From Clostridiales bacterium (GTDB lineage: Bacteria; Bacillota; Clostridia; Lachnospirales; Lachnospiraceae), in NCBI GenBank assembly GCA_012522735.1, contig JAAYJU010000133.1, positions 1 to 59,308 of the forward strand: 59,308 bases of DNA, written 5' to 3'. The notes below the pieces were generated by a model. That model ran no database searches, was not told the origin of the DNA, and was given only the letters and a program-made list of their open reading frames with translations. Position numbers and translations under genes: made by a program. Position 1 is the first letter of the stretch, and each line of letters begins with the position of its first letter. This document shows, in pieces, positions 1 through 8,349 of the stretch.

Positions 1-69
1 CAACGGAGGAATTATCCTCCTAAGCATCCTAAAAATCCTTGTTACCTCCAACGGAGGAATTATCCTCCT
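1..69 (-). repeat. Tandem leader duplication with SD/anti-SD palindromes, after the histidine kinase
   Basis: Two copies of the 21-base motif (1-21 and 49-69) lie 48 bp apart. Each contains a 16-base palindrome (5-20 and 53-68) that on the minus strand reads GGAGGA-TAAT-TCCTCC, so a Shine-Dalgarno core is paired with its own complement. The kinase stop codon (69-71) abuts the upstream copy. By analogy with three other sites in the window, this is probably the duplicated ribosome-binding region of the next leftward gene, which lies outside the window. Confidence 0.7.
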
Positions 70-1547
70 TAGGTGGCTTTTTTAAGTGTAAAGCTTATGG
101 TAGTACCCTTATTCTTCTCACTTTCTACCCATATCCTTCCGAAGTGGTCCTCTATTACTTTCTTTGCTATAGCAAGACCTAAGCCACTGCCTCCTGATTT
201 CGTGCTTCTTGAAGCGTCTGCTCTATAGAAGCGATCAAAGATAAAGAATAAATCCCCTTTATCAATCCCTGCTCCGTTATCCTCTATATCAACTTGAACA
301 AAATCCTTATTTTCCGCTATTCTAATCTTTATAATACCCTCTGGCTTATCCATATATTTTACAGAATTGCCTATAATATTATGGATAACCCTCTTTAGCT
401 GCTCAGCATCGGCAACTACTTTAATATCATGATCCACAGAGTTTTCATAAACAACATTTATATTCTCAACCTCTAACTCAAGATGTAAATCCTCAACACA
501 ATCTTCAAAATATTCAGCTAGGTTGATGTTAGTAAATGAATAGGGAATTGTATTGCAGTCTATCTTGGCATAGTATGCCAACTCATCCACCAGCACAGAC
601 ATATCATTTGCCTTCATATATATTGTCTTTAGATATTTGTTCTGCTTCTCCTCGGTGTCAGCCACACCATCAATCAATCCTTCTGAGTATCCTTTAATAG
701 CAGTCAGAGGGGTTTTTAAGTCATGAGATATGTTACTTACTAGCTCCTTAATATCCTCCTCATACTGGATTCTATCGTCAATAAGCCTCTTTAAACGTAA
801 TCTCATGCTCTCAAAATCCTCACATAGCTGACCGATCTCATCCTTGGTATCAGGCGAGCCTACGGAGTAGTCCAAATCGCCCTCCTTAATATGATCCGTA
901 GCTATTCTTAGGATATTTAAGGGTCTAAGAATGCTCCGATATATCCAGAAAATCAAAAGACATGCCGTAAGGAATAATATTATGATAAAGGATATTACAG
1001 ACTGTATAGCGACCGCCTTAAGCTGTGGCATCAGAATATTCAAATCTGTAATAACAAATATGGTTCCCTTACTATTGTCTGTATATATAAAATCCTGTAA
1101 TTTAACAAGAAAAGGATTCCTACCTCCAAGATAGATACCACCATCAACATCGGTAGATGCTGTTCCGTAGCCCGGAAGCAAGCCGTCTATCATGTTAAGC
1201 TTCTCCTCATTACCCACAAACACAAATTCACTATCCTTTCTCACGACTAAAAAGGAGTGCTTTGGTTCCAGTATTTCATTTATCTCAATATAATAATCCA
1301 TATCACTAAGCTTCTCGGAATAATTTAAGGAAAGAAGCTTAATCTCATTAAATATTCCCCTTGTTATTCTATTGAGAATCTGAATGGGATTTGTAATTAC
1401 CTGTATGGTCTTTGCCTCCACATCATAGGATTCATGTATCGAATCCATCTGAAAGCGTACTATAGTACCTGCGGTTAAAGATATCAATATAACCGGCATG
1501 GCTATCATAATTAGAAAGGCAATAATCAATCTATGCTTAAGCTTCAT
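69..1547 (-). CDS. Membrane sensor histidine kinase (HAMP, HisKA, HATPase_c)
   Basis: A 492-residue two-component sensor. An N-terminal membrane segment (about residues 7-29) and a second one (about 180-203) flank an extracytoplasmic sensing domain. A HAMP linker follows, then the dimerisation/phosphoacceptor helix with H-box SHDLKTPLTAIKGYSE near residue 274. The ATPase domain has the N box (NIIGNSVKYM), G1 box (DNGAGI) and G2 box (GSGLGLAIAKKV). No response regulator sits upstream, since metK is the upstream neighbour. The partner may lie to the left, outside the window, where a duplicated ribosome-binding region begins right at this gene's stop codon. The signal sensed cannot be read from the sequence. 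Confidence 0.93.
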   Translation of the reverse strand: MKLKHRLIIAFLIMIAMPVILISLTAGTIVRFQMDSIHESYDVEAKTIQVITNPIQILNRITRGIFNEIKLLSLNYSEKLSDMDYYIEINEILEPKHSFLVVRKDSEFVFVGNEEKLNMIDGLLPGYGTASTDVDGGIYLGGRNPFLVKLQDFIYTDNSKGTIFVITDLNILMPQLKAVAIQSVISFIIILFLTACLLIFWIYRSILRPLNILRIATDHIKEGDLDYSVGSPDTKDEIGQLCEDFESMRLRLKRLIDDRIQYEEDIKELVSNISHDLKTPLTAIKGYSEGLIDGVADTEEKQNKYLKTIYMKANDMSVLVDELAYYAKIDCNTIPYSFTNINLAEYFEDCVEDLHLELEVENINVVYENSVDHDIKVVADAEQLKRVIHNIIGNSVKYMDKPEGIIKIRIAENKDFVQVDIEDNGAGIDKGDLFFIFDRFYRADASRSTKSGGSGLGLAIAKKVIEDHFGRIWVESEKNKGTTISFTLKKAT

Positions 1548-1643
1548 CTTTCACCTGACCTAAGTTACTATACAACAAGAGTCCATTCTACAAATAAGTA
1601 TATCATAAATATACAAGCCATGCATCTTAAGGAATAATGCTAA

Positions 1644-2843
1644 TTATGAATTTTTTATTAAATAAGCCTTAAGCTCCTCTACCTTATCAAGTCTTTCCCA
1701 TGTGAAATCCTTATCGTCTCTTCCGAAATGTCCATAGGCTGCCGTCTTCTTATAAATAGGTCTTCTTAGGTCAAGCATCTTTATAATTCCTGCAGGACGA
1801 AGGTCAAAATGCTTTCTTATAATATTAACCAACTCAGCATCAGACAGCTTACCGGTACCGAAGGTATCTATCATAACAGATGTAGGCTCGGCTACCCCTA
1901 TGGCATAGGAAAGCTGTATCTCACAACGCTTTGCCAGTCCGGCTGCTACAAGGTTTTTTGCAACATAGCGTGCTGCATAGGCTGCGGAGCGATCCACCTT
2001 GGTACAGTCCTTACCTGAAAATGCTCCTCCGCCGTGTCTTGCATAGCCTCCATAGGTATCAACTATAATTTTTCTTCCGGTAAGTCCGCTATCTCCATTT
2101 GGTCCGCCTATAACAAATCTACCGGTGGGATTTATATAAAACTTTGTTCTCTCATCTATTAATTCCTGAGGTAACACCTCATCTAATACGTGCTTCTTAA
2201 TATCTTCTCTTAATTTATCTATAGACACCTTTTCATCATGCTGAGTAGACAACACTACTGCATCCAAATGTATAGGCTGTCCCTGCTCATCATATTCCAC
2301 AGTTACCTGAGATTTGCCGTCAGGCCTTAGATAATCTAAAATCTTCTCTTTTCTAACCTGAGTAAGCCTATAGGTCAAATCATGGGCAAGGGATATAGCA
2401 TATGGCATATATCCAGGCGTCTCATCGGTTGCATAACCGAACATCATTCCCTGGTCTCCTGCTCCTATAAGTGACATGTCCACATCATCAGCCAGATTTT
2501 CCTTGACCTCATATGACTTGTCCACCCCAAGAGCAATATCCTGTGATTGCTCATTTATTGATACTATTACTCCACAGGTGTCTGCATCAAAGCCGTACTT
2601 TGCTCTGTCATATCCAATCTCTTTGATGGTCTCTCTAACTATTTTTTGTATGTCCACATAGCCCTGTGTTGTAATCTCACCCATGACAAGTACCAGCCCC
2701 GTTGTAACCGCGGTTTCACAAGCCACTCTACTCATAGGATCTTGTTTTAGTAATTCGTCTAGTATTGCATCTGAAATCTGGTCGCAGATTTTATCGGGAT
2801 GCCCTTCTGTTACAGATTCTGAAGTAAATAATCTTTTTTCCAT
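1644..2843 (-). CDS. metK: S-adenosylmethionine synthetase
   Basis: Cytosolic enzyme that makes S-adenosylmethionine from methionine and ATP. The 399 residues match the family's usual length. The N-terminus carries the conserved [20 protein letters not shown], and the methionine/ATP-binding signatures [12 protein letters not shown] and [16 protein letters not shown] are intact. The ATG is preceded by a good ribosome-binding site (ACGGAGG). A SAM-I riboswitch and its terminator lie directly upstream, so expression should fall when the product accumulates. Confidence 0.98.
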   Translation of the reverse strand: MEKRLFTSESVTEGHPDKICDQISDAILDELLKQDPMSRVACETAVTTGLVLVMGEITTQGYVDIQKIVRETIKEIGYDRAKYGFDADTCGVIVSINEQSQDIALGVDKSYEVKENLADDVDMSLIGAGDQGMMFGYATDETPGYMPYAISLAHDLTYRLTQVRKEKILDYLRPDGKSQVTVEYDEQGQPIHLDAVVLSTQHDEKVSIDKLREDIKKHVLDEVLPQELIDERTKFYINPTGRFVIGGPNGDSGLTGRKIIVDTYGGYARHGGGAFSGKDCTKVDRSAAYAARYVAKNLVAAGLAKRCEIQLSYAIGVAEPTSVMIDTFGTGKLSDAELVNIIRKHFDLRPAGIIKMLDLRRPIYKKTAAYGHFGRDDKDFTWERLDKVEELKAYLIKNS

Positions 2844-2959
2844 GTCTTTTCCTCCGTTTTCTTATAGGTTTACACTGATTATAATCATAGAATATCCTGT
2901 TAAATATCCTTAACGAAGCGTTTTTTATGTAATAGGACGAACTTTCCATTACATAAAAT

Positions 2960-2980
2960 AAGCCCGCAAGAAGCGGACTT
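2960..2980 (-). terminator. Intrinsic terminator of the SAM-I expression platform
   Basis: On the minus strand an 8-bp GC-rich stem (AAGTCCGC / GCGGGCTT, one G-T pair) closes a 5-base loop and is followed by a T-rich run. It lies just downstream of the SAM-I aptamer and before metK, where a ligand-dependent terminator belongs. Confidence 0.75.
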
Positions 2981-3000
2981 GATAATCTTAAAATCAAATC

Positions 3001-3097
3001 CCCTTATTGTTCGATTACTCGCTCAGGTTGGCACCTTCCGTTTCTGGGGTTGCCGTGACTTCATAGAGCCTTACCTCTCCGTCACTCTGAATAAGAG
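3001..3097 (-). promoter_or_regulatory. SAM-I (S-box) riboswitch upstream of metK
   Basis: On the minus strand the leader has the S-box core in order: a P1 strand CTCTTATT, the P2 region with GACGGAGAGG, the conserved TGAAGTCACGGCAACC, then AAGGTGCCAACCTGAGCGA, and the closing P1 strand AATAAGGG, which pairs with the 5' strand including G-U pairs. A terminator hairpin follows at 2960-2980. SAM binding is expected to favour termination before metK. Confidence 0.95.
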
Positions 3098-3235
3098 AAA
3101 TTATATATATGATGATAAGCTTTATTATGAAACTAGTCAAGTTGTTTTTTAAATTCAAATATTATAAAAATATTATGAGAACTAAAACAATTGTTACCAA
3201 TTTGTTTGAATCATAGGACATAACCTACAAAATGA

Positions 3236-3264
3236 TTGACTTTTCGACCTTTTTTAACTATACT
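3236..3264 (+). promoter_or_regulatory. Probable sigma-A promoter for the HD-GYP gene
   Basis: TTGACT (3236-3241) and TATACT (3259-3264) are separated by 17 bp, close to the vegetative consensus, and face the HD-GYP gene about 85 bp downstream. Confidence 0.65.
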
Positions 3265-3349
3265 GAGATTAACTCCCAGTATATTCATTTGCATAAAGAT
3301 AAGATGAGAAAGGAGCGCCAAGAATATATACTATGGCTGATGTAATCCT

Positions 3350-4432
3350 ATGAGTATCATAAAGATTTTAACATCACAAGCTATACCCGGAATGGTTGTT
3401 TCGGACGATGTATATACAAAGGATCTTCATCTTGTAATTGGTAAGGACACCACCCTTACAGATAAGATTATAACTCGGCTCGAATTTTATTCAATAACAG
3501 ATTTCTCAGTATATTCAGACGACAGCCTTAAAACTGCCGCGGGTAAGTATGTTGAGAATACTTTTTATAGTGAAATAAAAAGAAGCGACTCCTTCAAGCG
3601 TTTTCGTAAGGCATATCAGAATACAGTAAATCATTTAAGAGGATCCATAGATAACCTTGTTGTAAATAATCAAGAGGTTGATCCCGAGCAGCTCTTATCT
3701 GACGTCAGTAAAATACTATATCAATGTAATACCAACATTGAACTTTTTAATATGCTGCATTGCATGAGAGAATATGATGATACCACCTACATTCACAGTC
3801 TGAATGTATCCTTAATATGTAATATATTGGGCAAATGGCTTCATTTTATGCCTGAGGATTTAGAGGCTATTACTCTGAGCGGCTTACTGCATGATGTGGG
3901 AAAGCTCTTGATTCCAAACAACATAATTTCAAAGCCAGAGAAGCTTACTAATGAAGAGTTTTCTCTAATAAAAACTCATACCATTAGGGGCTTTAGTTTA
4001 CTAAAAAATAAAGATGTGGATGATAGGATAAAGAATGCTACATTAATGCATCATGAACGATGTGATGGCAGTGGTTATCCCAACGGTCTAATAGAGCATG
4101 AAATCGACCCCTTTGCAAAGCTGGTAGCAATCGCCGATGTTTATGATGCTATGACCTGTGCTAGGGTATACAGAGGTCCCTTATGTCCATTCGATGTAAT
4201 CAATCTATTTGAGACAGAGGGCTATTTAAAATATGATACAAAATATCTCCTAACCTTCTTAGAAGGAATAGTACAAACATATATTAATAACAATGTACGA
4301 CTAAACAACCATATGGAAGGTGAGATTGTCCTGATTAATAAATTCGAGCTTTCAAGACCTATAGTTATGGTTGGTGACGATTTTATTGATTTATCTAAGC
4401 ACCGTAACCTATATATAGAGGCATTAATATAG
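3350..4432 (+). CDS. HD-GYP domain protein, probable c-di-GMP phosphodiesterase
   Basis: A soluble 360-residue protein with an N-terminal region of about 140 residues of unknown fold and an HD-GYP domain from about 145 to 290. The metal-ligand motifs are intact: LLHDVGK (HD), KTHTIRG, MHHERCDGSGYP (the GYP loop) and IADVYDAMT. Such enzymes hydrolyse cyclic di-GMP. The start has no close Shine-Dalgarno: an AAGGAG lies 34 nt upstream, and a 6-codon reading frame (3333-3353) ends with its TGA overlapping this ATG, so translational coupling is possible. A second HD-GYP gene lies at 55651-56715. Confidence 0.9.
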   Translation: MSIIKILTSQAIPGMVVSDDVYTKDLHLVIGKDTTLTDKIITRLEFYSITDFSVYSDDSLKTAAGKYVENTFYSEIKRSDSFKRFRKAYQNTVNHLRGSIDNLVVNNQEVDPEQLLSDVSKILYQCNTNIELFNMLHCMREYDDTTYIHSLNVSLICNILGKWLHFMPEDLEAITLSGLLHDVGKLLIPNNIISKPEKLTNEEFSLIKTHTIRGFSLLKNKDVDDRIKNATLMHHERCDGSGYPNGLIEHEIDPFAKLVAIADVYDAMTCARVYRGPLCPFDVINLFETEGYLKYDTKYLLTFLEGIVQTYINNNVRLNNHMEGEIVLINKFELSRPIVMVGDDFIDLSKHRNLYIEALI

Positions 4433-4455
4433 TAAGAATAAAAGCAAAAAACAAA

Positions 4456-4483
4456 CTGCTATACTAAGATCTTAGTATAGCAG
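4456..4483. terminator. Bidirectional terminator
   Basis: A perfect 28-base palindrome (CTGCTATACTAAGA and its complement) sits between the converging HD-GYP and murA genes. T-rich tracts follow it on both strands (TATTTTTAT on plus, GTTTTTTGC on minus), as expected for a shared rho-independent terminator. Confidence 0.85.
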
Positions 4484-4507
4484 TATTTTTATATTATTTT
4501 AATTTTA

Positions 4508-5809
4508 TTAACTTACCTTTAGTTTGAATTTTTTGATGGCTTTTAAATCATTTGAATCTACCTTAGCCATAGCTGCTCCTAATTTCTGCATCTTATTTTC
4601 AAAATCCTCATAGCCTCGCTCTATAAATTCTACATTTTCAACTATTGTATAGCCTTCGGCCATAATTCCGGCCATAACTAGCGCGGCCCCGCCACGTAAG
4701 TCAGAGGCACTAACTATCGCTCCTGTTAGACGCTCCACACCGGTAATAATTGCGGTATTGCTTTCTACTACCTTAATCGATGCTCCCATCTTAGTAAGCT
4801 CATCAACAAATTTAAATCTATTTTCAAAAATACTTTCGGTTACAATACTCGTTCCGTTTGACAGGGATAAAAGAGTTGTCATCAAGGGCTGCATATCGGT
4901 CAAAAATCCCGGATAAGCTAAGGTTTTAACATGAGCACTGCCGGGCCTGTTACCTGCTATAACTCTTACCGCATCATCATACTCTTCTACATTTACTCCT
5001 ACCTCTAAAAGCTTTGCCGTGAAAGCTTCTAAGTGCTTGGGAATGACATTTTTAATTAGGACATCTCCCATTGAAGCTGCTGCCGCAAACATAAAGGTTC
5101 CTGCTTCGATCTGATCGGGAATAATTGAATATTCACTTCCATGAAGCTTTGAAACGCCCTTAATACGTATAACATCAGTACCTGCTCCCTTTATATTAGC
5201 ACCCATACTATTTAAAAAGTTTGCTACATCTACGACATGAGGTTCTTTAGCTGCATTTTCAAGTGTTGTCTGTCCCTCTGCCATACTTGCAGCTAACATA
5301 ACATTAATCGTTGCGCCTACACTTGACTCATCAAAGTATATAGAAGCACCGATTAGTTTTTCTGCTTTTGCACAGATTAAGCCATGTTCAATCTTGACCT
5401 CTGAACCCAGAGCATCAAAGCCCTTAATATGTCTATCAATAGGTCTACTTCCGATATTACAGCCGCCGGGTAATGCTATCTGTGCTTTATTATATTTACC
5501 AAGTAAGGCCCCCACCAAATAATAGGACCCTCTTATTTTTCTGACATTATCAGAATCCGCCTTTGTAGTATTGATTCTTGAGGCATTGATTCTTATTGTA
5601 TGCTTACCTATTCGATCAACCTTTGCGCCTAATTCCTCTAATACGTTTAGTAAAATTTCTATATCACTAATATCAGGAACATTCTCTATCTTAACAGTTT
5701 CATCAGTCATAATAGCAGCTGCAATTATCCCCAGTGCTGCATTCTTATAACCGCTAATTGACACTTCCCCTCTTAACGGCCTTCCACCCTTTATAATATA
5801 TTGCTCCAT
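4508..5809 (-). CDS. murA: UDP-N-acetylglucosamine 1-carboxyvinyltransferase
   Basis: Catalyses the first committed step of peptidoglycan precursor synthesis, transferring enolpyruvate from PEP to UDP-GlcNAc. At 433 residues it has the family length. The N-terminal SGYKNAALGIIAA and the active-site loop PGGCNIGSRPIDRHIKGF are present. The loop keeps the catalytic cysteine, which is the residue fosfomycin attacks. It begins with ATG after a GAGGTG ribosome-binding site and appears to be monocistronic. Many Firmicutes carry two murA copies, and which one this is cannot be decided here. Confidence 0.96.
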   Translation of the reverse strand: MEQYIIKGGRPLRGEVSISGYKNAALGIIAAAIMTDETVKIENVPDISDIEILLNVLEELGAKVDRIGKHTIRINASRINTTKADSDNVRKIRGSYYLVGALLGKYNKAQIALPGGCNIGSRPIDRHIKGFDALGSEVKIEHGLICAKAEKLIGASIYFDESSVGATINVMLAASMAEGQTTLENAAKEPHVVDVANFLNSMGANIKGAGTDVIRIKGVSKLHGSEYSIIPDQIEAGTFMFAAAASMGDVLIKNVIPKHLEAFTAKLLEVGVNVEEYDDAVRVIAGNRPGSAHVKTLAYPGFLTDMQPLMTTLLSLSNGTSIVTESIFENRFKFVDELTKMGASIKVVESNTAIITGVERLTGAIVSASDLRGGAALVMAGIMAEGYTIVENVEFIERGYEDFENKMQKLGAAMAKVDSNDLKAIKKFKLKVS

Positions 5810-6109
5810 TACACACCTCGTATTTTATCTATTTTGTTGTTAAATTATGCCAATAATTTTTCTTAATTTTGTTAATATTTATTAGCTATTTTGATTATAC
5901 CACAATGTGGGTTTTTGTAAATCGTTTTTTGGGATATTCACCCTACTATAATTGTGCAAATATGCCATTTTATGCCACCCCCTTCTTCAGCTATAATTTT
6001 CAGATAAAATTATTTTAAATAATATGCTTTTTTATATACAAGTAAACTTCTGAAAAAGAAAGGAAAAGTATTAATAATAACCATTTTTAATCATCTTGTC
6101 TAATATTTA

Positions 6110-6138
6110 TTGAAAACGTTTGCAATTCATGATATAAT
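6110..6138 (+). promoter_or_regulatory. Sigma-A promoter overlapped by a cre-like (CcpA) site
   Basis: TTGAAA (6110-6115), a 17-bp spacer and TATAAT (6133-6138) form a near-consensus promoter for the small gene at 6265. The -35 region overlaps TTGAAAACGTTTGCA, which matches the CcpA catabolite-responsive consensus at all but about one position. Binding there would block transcription. The rest of the 5810-6264 gap shows only AT-rich sequence with no other gene. Confidence 0.65.
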
Positions 6139-6264
6139 ATACACGCATAAGCTAATATGCTTACTTATGATATAATAGCTGTAAGATACCACTTGAAGAT
6201 TATACATAATTTTATAGATTTGTCAAATCGGATTGCTTTTTTGGCATTTTAAGGGGATGAAACT

Positions 6265-6606
6265 ATGGCACCAAAATACATTACAATTGAATCAGTAACT
6301 GGCGGCGTTAAAAATCGTGTTAAGCAGAATCTTAAATTTAAAACCGGCAACTTTGTTTGGCGTATTAAATTTACTGCTCCTCTTAAACCTTCAACGGTAA
6401 ATAACAAGAATCTGAATGTAACGACCTTAAATAACACACCTTTATTAACTAATATTCGTTATGATTCAGTAAATAATTATATAGAAATCGAGCCCTTGGA
6501 ACCATATAACAAAAACGAATCTTATCTTTTACATGTATCCGGTATGGTTGAATCTAAAAGAGGACAAAAGCTACAGGATGATATAATAATACAATTTAAG
6601 TTGTGA
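6265..6606 (+). CDS. Small single-domain beta-rich (Ig-like) protein
   Basis: A 113-residue protein without a signal peptide or membrane segment. The pattern (VWRIKFTAPLKPSTVNNKNL near residue 31, then YLLHVSGMVESKRGQKL near the end) resembles the bacterial Ig-like Big_5 fold, which normally occurs as a repeat in secreted proteins. Here it is alone and apparently cytosolic. Its stop overlaps the 3' end of the converging AAA gene by 11 bp. A strong promoter with a cre-like site precedes it. Its function is unknown, and the fold assignment is from pattern only. Confidence 0.6.
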   Translation: MAPKYITIESVTGGVKNRVKQNLKFKTGNFVWRIKFTAPLKPSTVNNKNLNVTTLNNTPLLTNIRYDSVNNYIEIEPLEPYNKNESYLLHVSGMVESKRGQKLQDDIIIQFKL

Positions 6607-8320
6607 TTTCATTAGTAAAATCTTCAGCTAGCAAGGACAGGATTTCTACATCTGCCAGTCTACCCTCTGCGGCAAGCTTAGGTAATTGCTTTCCTGTTCT
6701 TAAGTCTGCCGAGGTCATAGCATTTTGAGCGTATCTGGCAATGCTCTCCAGTCTCTTTTCTTTTTCCGTATTTGCGATAATTTCACTTACTCCGTCCCTT
6801 AGTACATCAAGTGCTAAGGGCTGTATTTTGTAATCCTTAAGTGTTATGTATGAATAGGCAAATCCCATCAAATCTTGCTCTGTATACACCGGTAGATGTA
6901 TTCTGTTCTTAAATAATTCCATGAGCTTAGGGCATTCTCTAAACAATCTATTCATGTTTTTCTTGTTCTCTTCAAATATAATAGCAATATCTCCACGAAA
7001 ATATTTGATAAGCTCCAATATCTTGTCAATGGTCGGTTTTTTTAATTCACTGGCATTTTCTATAACCAGACAGCTGTTTCGTAATTCTTCCTTCATATTT
7101 GTTATATCGATTTCATTTAAATTAATAGCCGATATCTTAGCTATTTTAGACGTCTTTAATTTACCTGTTCTATTTAAAAATATGGCAATATCTTTAGCCA
7201 AGGTGGTTTTACCAGACGAAGGAGGTCCTGTTATTATCATTTGAACACTTTTTGTATGCTTATTCATAATTAATTCAAGACTCTTAACCAGCTGCTCTTG
7301 AATAGATTTTACATGTAGAAAGTTACCAAAGATCTGATATATGTCTATATCAAAGCTCTCAGATAACTTTTCAAGCCTTTCTATATGCTCATTCTTATCG
7401 TCTGAATTTATAATATCATTTGTATTAGTCGCCTCTTCTTCAATAGGCCGAGAATCATTTATACTTTCTTCCTCAGTTGTCATTAGTATCTCTACTTCTT
7501 TTCCAACACTCTCGGCTAGCTTATCTAAGACTTGATCTTCTGGCTCTTCGTGTAGCTTAACGCTTACCGAATCATCAAAGCTATCATCTTCACCTTCATG
7601 TACATATTCAAGGCCTGCTTCCTCATTAATCTCCTTAACTTGTTCGTCTTTAAGTATATTTTTACTTTCTATATTACCCTCTATATTGAAGGTTTTATCT
7701 GTGTTAGCAGCTCTATTCTTAAGGTTTTCGATAATTTCATCCTTGTCAACCTCGCCTGAATAGTAAGCCTTAAGTATTTTTGCTTTCTCTACATAGCTTC
7801 CTTCTCCAAACCACAATATAAGGTCTGAGCATTCCTGAATACATTCCTTTTCCATTCCTGCTTTATAATAAAGCTTTGCAAGCTCATAAGCCCATTTCTC
7901 CATATATGTATATTCTTTTAGCTTCCTTAGGGAATCAATCAGAATGATATAGGGCTCCTTTTTAGCTTTATCAATTTTATATCTAAATATAAATATTGAA
8001 AAGTCATTCGGTGCCGCTTCTTCATACTCCTTTAAATAAGCTTCCGCTTCCTCTATGTTTTTCCTACCAATCGATGCCTCTACCATCTGATACAAGGTTC
8101 TTCTTGTTTTTGATTTCTTATAAATTCGATGGAGTAGTTCCATAGCTTCATTATATTTTTCATTTTCTATAAAAACATCCGCGAAAAGACTAAGGTCTGC
8201 TATATTTTTTACCTTTTTTAGTGCCATGGTGTCCATTATTTTCTGAGCGGAGTCAAAATCATCCTCTTGAACTCTCCTTCTAATCTCTTCTGTCTTTACG
8301 ATAATATCATAGCTTCCCAT
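6596..8320 (-). CDS. TPR-like / AAA ATPase of unknown function
   Basis: A 574-residue cytosolic protein in three parts. Residues about 1-200 form helical TPR-like repeats. About 210-310 is a very acidic, low-complexity linker. About 330-570 is an ATPase with Walker A GPPSSGKTTLA, a Walker B-like strand NSCLVIENASEL, and a sensor-1-like strand DIAIIFEENKKN. The ATPase part resembles the SpoVK/CbbX branch of AAA proteins. It starts with ATG after AAGGAG, 29 bp behind the cyclic-nucleotide-binding-domain gene, so the two are almost certainly co-transcribed. The acidic residue after the Walker B aspartate position reads E-N rather than D-E, so ATP hydrolysis should not be assumed. Confidence 0.75.
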   Translation of the reverse strand: MGSYDIIVKTEEIRRRVQEDDFDSAQKIMDTMALKKVKNIADLSLFADVFIENEKYNEAMELLHRIYKKSKTRRTLYQMVEASIGRKNIEEAEAYLKEYEEAAPNDFSIFIFRYKIDKAKKEPYIILIDSLRKLKEYTYMEKWAYELAKLYYKAGMEKECIQECSDLILWFGEGSYVEKAKILKAYYSGEVDKDEIIENLKNRAANTDKTFNIEGNIESKNILKDEQVKEINEEAGLEYVHEGEDDSFDDSVSVKLHEEPEDQVLDKLAESVGKEVEILMTTEEESINDSRPIEEEATNTNDIINSDDKNEHIERLEKLSESFDIDIYQIFGNFLHVKSIQEQLVKSLELIMNKHTKSVQMIITGPPSSGKTTLAKDIAIFLNRTGKLKTSKIAKISAINLNEIDITNMKEELRNSCLVIENASELKKPTIDKILELIKYFRGDIAIIFEENKKNMNRLFRECPKLMELFKNRIHLPVYTEQDLMGFAYSYITLKDYKIQPLALDVLRDGVSEIIANTEKEKRLESIARYAQNAMTSADLRTGKQLPKLAAEGRLADVEILSLLAEDFTNEITT

Positions 8321-8349
8321 TGTTTTATCTCCTTACCTGCATTCTATAA

